Below, one piece after another: positions 4,651 to 7,049 of a stretch of 7,049 nt of DNA (positions are counted from its first letter, which is position 1; the number at the start of each line of letters is the position of its first letter). A program made the position numbers and the translations under genes. Under the pieces are notes generated by a model. The model was not told the DNA's origin. It ran no database searches and saw nothing but the letters and a program-made list of their open reading frames with translations. Origin of the DNA: an uncultured Eubacteriales bacterium (lineage in GTDB: Bacteria > Bacillota > Clostridia > Oscillospirales > CAG-272); the NCBI GenBank assembly GCA_934481515.1, contig CAKSPO010000061.1, positions 1 to 7,049 on the forward strand, in the 5' to 3' direction.

Positions 4651-6567
4651 ATGTACAGAGTTTCGGTTCCTGTGATGGTGACCTCTCCGACCTTTGACGC
4701 GGAGGCAGTTGAGTCCGATCTGCAGGCGGCGGGAGTCAACCGCATTTTTCTTGCCATTGATATGCTGACAGCGGATGAGGAGAGGCAGGAGAAAATTTTT
4801 GAAAGGCTGGAACAGGCGATTTCCTTTTTCCGTACCCGCGGCAGGGAGGTTGGGGTCTGGTTCTGGGCGTTCTGGGTATCGGGGTCACATTCCTTTACGC
4901 CGATGACAGGGGAGTGGAGCGGGCAGAAGAAGGAAAGCCGGACGATGTGCTGCCCGATGGATCCGGATTTTCTGGATTTTATGGATCGGAAGCTTTCCCG
5001 GATTGCGCAAATGCATCCGGACATGATTCTGTTTGATGACGACCTCCGTTTCGGAATGCAGGACTGCGGCTATGGGTGTACCTGCCGACTTCACCGTGCC
5101 CGGATTTCGGAATTGCTCGGCGGGGAAGTTTTCCCGGAAAAAGATTTGTTACAGACGGTATTCGGAGGGAAACCGAACAAATACCGTTCCGCTTTTTTAC
5201 GTGCGAACGGAGAGAGCCTGTTGCACTTTGCAAAGCGGGTGCGGGAAGCGGTGGATCGGGTGGATTCTTCCATCCGGGTCGGTGCCTGCGCCTGTACTTC
5301 CACCTTTGACGCGGACGGGGTGGATTCCTTTACGCTTGCGCAGACGCTGGCGGGCAACACCCGTCCGTTTCTGCGTCTGATCGGAGCGCCTTACTGGGTA
5401 AACGCTCCCTGGATGGGATGCCGTTTGGAGGACGTGATTGAATTGGAGCGGAAGGAGCGCTCCTGGTATGCGGGAACAGACATTGAGATCATTTCGGAGG
5501 GGGATACGTGGCCGCGTCCGCGGTATTATGTCCCTGCTTCCTATCTGGAGCTGTTTGATACGGCGTTGCGTGCTGACGGGACGCTGGACGGGATTCATAA
5601 ATATATGGAGGACTATGTTTCAACTACCGGTTATGAAAGACGCTATCTGACCGAACATCGAAAGAATCGGGAGCGATACCGGGAGTTGGAGAAAGCGTTT
5701 GCAGGGAAGCAGGCGGTCGGCATCCGGGTCTATGAGCCGATGCGGAGGATGGAGACAGCGGACTACTCGGACGAGGCGGTGACGGAGGGGCTATTGGAGC
5801 ACTCCTTTCAGTCCTTTGCCGCGCGGGTGCTGTCCCAGAATTCGATTCCGACGGTATGGACGGGAACAGGATGCGCGGGAATTGCATTCGGGGAGGCGGC
5901 ACGGCATTTGCCGCCGGACGCCTTTGAAAAGCCTTTGATTCTGGATCTTTCCGCCGCAAAAATTCTGCACGCGGCGGGAACCGATGTCGGTATTGTTTCC
6001 TTTGGGGAGCGGATCACGCCGGAATATGAATTCTATTTCCGCGATGCGGAGACGGTACAACTGCGGGATTCCCGTGCGTTTGCCTGTCGTTTGGAGCTGT
6101 GCGAAGGTGCTGTTCCGGACAGCGAGTGGCGGGACGGCGAGGGGACGCCGCTTGCCGTGTCCTGCTTTACTTACCGCAACGGATCAGGGCAGTCCTTTTT
6201 GGTTCTGAACTTTGACGGGTATGCGGCGCCCGCTGTGGTAGCTCCTGCTTCCGCTCCGGAGAGCGTTTACCGGAATTATTGCCGCCCGCGGCAACTGCAG
6301 GAGCTGGCGGAACGGCTGGGGGCGGTTCTTCCGGTCAGGTGCTACGGCAATCCGGATCTGTATCTGCTTTGCAAAGAGGGAAAGGAAGAGACGGTTCTGG
6401 GGCTCTGGAACTGCTTTGCGGATGCTTTGGAGGATGCGGAGCTTACTCTTTCCGGTTCCTTCCGGGATGCCGCGTTTTTCGGCTGTGAAGGAGACTTTGA
6501 CGGAAAGGTTCTGACGGTCCGGTCTCTTCCGGCATTTTCCTATGCGTATGTCCGTCTGCGGAAATGA
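4651..6567 (+). CDS. Glycoside-hydrolase-like TIM-barrel protein (GH42-like by resemblance)
   Basis: The 638-residue protein has no signal peptide, so it is probably cytoplasmic. Residues 1-330 look like a TIM barrel: strand-like VNRIFLAID (29-37), GVWFWAFWV (68-76), ILFDDDLRF (126-134), IRVGACAC (208-215) and IEIISEGDTWPRPRYY (278-293), followed by a helix with DGIHKYMEDY. E283 in the SEGDTWPRPR segment is a candidate catalytic acid or nucleophile, and D129-D131 sit at a barrel strand end. C139, C143, C145 and H148 follow closely and could bind a metal, as cysteine clusters do in GH42. Residues about 355-450 have an alternating strand-helix pattern like a beta-galactosidase trimerisation domain; the C terminus is strand-rich. 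The start has AAGGAG 8 nt upstream. It lies 55 bp after the acyltransferase with no terminator seen. The substrate is unknown. Confidence 0.6.
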   Translation: MYRVSVPVMVTSPTFDAEAVESDLQAAGVNRIFLAIDMLTADEERQEKIFERLEQAISFFRTRGREVGVWFWAFWVSGSHSFTPMTGEWSGQKKESRTMCCPMDPDFLDFMDRKLSRIAQMHPDMILFDDDLRFGMQDCGYGCTCRLHRARISELLGGEVFPEKDLLQTVFGGKPNKYRSAFLRANGESLLHFAKRVREAVDRVDSSIRVGACACTSTFDADGVDSFTLAQTLAGNTRPFLRLIGAPYWVNAPWMGCRLEDVIELERKERSWYAGTDIEIISEGDTWPRPRYYVPASYLELFDTALRADGTLDGIHKYMEDYVSTTGYERRYLTEHRKNRERYRELEKAFAGKQAVGIRVYEPMRRMETADYSDEAVTEGLLEHSFQSFAARVLSQNSIPTVWTGTGCAGIAFGEAARHLPPDAFEKPLILDLSAAKILHAAGTDVGIVSFGERITPEYEFYFRDAETVQLRDSRAFACRLELCEGAVPDSEWRDGEGTPLAVSCFTYRNGSGQSFLVLNFDGYAAPAVVAPASAPESVYRNYCRPRQLQELAERLGAVLPVRCYGNPDLYLLCKEGKEETVLGLWNCFADALEDAELTLSGSFRDAAFFGCEGDFDGKVLTVRSLPAFSYAYVRLRK

Positions 6568-6598
6568 ACGGCGGCACCGGTAAATTCGGCATCAGGCA

Positions 6599-6627
6599 TT
6601 GACTTTTCCCGGAAAATGTGCTAAAAT
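6599..6627 (+). promoter_or_regulatory. Sigma-A-type promoter for the small downstream gene
   Basis: TTGACT (6599-6604) and TAAAAT (6622-6627) are separated by 17 bp, each one base from consensus. Transcription would start near 6634, giving a leader of about 29 nt before the ATG at 6663. This makes the small gene independently expressible even if the dus transcript also reads through. Confidence 0.8.
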
Positions 6628-6662
6628 AAAACCGATCATCGGATATGAGAGGAGAAAATGAC

Positions 6663-6974
6663 ATGGCAGAGGAAAAAAGACCGCTGGTGTCCGGAAAATA
6701 TCTGGAATATCTGAACAAGCCGCTGGTGCGGGAGGGCAACACCATTTGCTACGGAGACATGACCGAAAAGTGCATTTTGGTTCTGGAAATTATGTCCTAT
6801 AAAGAAACAGACGGAAAAAAGGTTCCGAAGGATGTATTCATTCAGGTTCTGGACTCCAAGGATCAGACCAAAATCATCCGGCAGGGCAAAAAAGAAGGTC
6901 TGCACGATGCTTTTTCGGTCGGATTGGTATGGTTGGATCTGGCGCTGAAGGCGGCAGAAAAAGCAGAAAAATAA
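6663..6974 (+). CDS. Small conserved-looking cytoplasmic protein, function unknown
   Basis: The 103-residue product starts MAEEKRPLVSGKYLEYLNKP. The start at 6663 is chosen over an in-frame ATG at 6645 because AGGAG (6650-6654) lies 8 nt upstream of it, whereas the earlier ATG overlaps this site. There is no signal peptide or membrane helix. The predicted shape is a short charged N terminus, a compact strand-rich core (TICYGDMTEKCILVLEIMSY and DVFIQVLDS), and a final helix (FSVGLVWLDLALKAAEKAEK). Lysine and glutamate are abundant. I do not recognise a named family, though the sequence reads like small hypothetical proteins of Clostridia. Its own promoter and terminator indicate a self-contained transcription unit with no functional tie to the genes before it. 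Confidence 0.8.
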   Translation: MAEEKRPLVSGKYLEYLNKPLVREGNTICYGDMTEKCILVLEIMSYKETDGKKVPKDVFIQVLDSKDQTKIIRQGKKEGLHDAFSVGLVWLDLALKAAEKAEK

Positions 6975-6982
6975 AGCCCATC

Positions 6983-7012
6983 AAAAATGCCGGTCTGGAA
7001 TCCGGCGTTTTT
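6983..7012 (+). terminator. Rho-independent terminator after the small gene
   Basis: AAAAATGCCGG (6983-6993) pairs with CCGGCGTTTTT (7002-7012) around an 8-nt loop, giving an 11-bp stem with one U.G pair and a short T run. It begins 8 nt after the stop codon at 6972-6974. The A-tract on the left arm means it could also act on the opposite strand. The remaining bases (7013-7049) show nothing recognisable. Confidence 0.75.
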
Positions 7013-7049
7013 GAAGCGTTCTCAGGCGTTTCGCCACCGGGGTCAACGT

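Noticed and set aside
7039..7047. GGGGTCAAC at the right edge, matching the core of the left-hand repeat (265-273)
   Set aside because: Only 9 bases agree and the flanks differ (no GTAGGGGC before it), so a third repeat copy is not supported here.

Overview
The window (about 53% GC by eye) looks like the chromosome of an anaerobic gut-type member of the Clostridia. This rests on family resemblance from memory: a DusB-type tRNA dihydrouridine synthase, a PlsC-like acyltransferase carrying a zinc ribbon, a membrane-anchored BspA-type leucine-rich-repeat protein, and a GTAGGGGC/GCCCCTAC hairpin repeat of a kind I recall from Oscillospiraceae-like genomes. Shine-Dalgarno sites are strong and three promoters match the housekeeping sigma consensus with 17-bp spacers.

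Left part (1-1867, active genes on the minus strand). Positions 1-423 hold two same-orientation copies of a short, MITE-like repeat with inverted ends, separated by plain spacer. Next to it lies a decayed relic of a major facilitator transporter (488-1003, minus), cut at both ends. Immediately upstream of the relic on the same strand is an intact 256-residue membrane-anchored leucine-rich-repeat protein (1012-1782, minus) with its own promoter at 1839-1867.

Middle (2003-6567, plus strand). A perfect TTGACA-N17-TATAAT promoter at 2003-2031 drives a leader of about 205 nt that folds into a chain of small hairpins and contains a short ORF with a strong ribosome binding site. The leader ORF overlaps the TTG start of a DusB-type gene (2243-3319). 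That gene overlaps the acyltransferase gene (3309-4595), and after 55 bp comes a large TIM-barrel, glycoside-hydrolase-like protein (4651-6567). The first two are translationally linked; the third probably shares the transcript, since no terminator is visible between them. The three products do not form an obvious pathway.

Right part (6568-7049). A small, unrecognised 103-residue cytoplasmic protein (6663-6974) has its own consensus promoter and is closed by a hairpin terminator.

I see no defence system, CRISPR array, transposase, phage gene or RNA gene of a known class. The least explained items are the structured dus leader with its overlapping ORF, the repeat element beside the transporter relic, and the Cys/His-rich loop of the glycoside-hydrolase-like protein.
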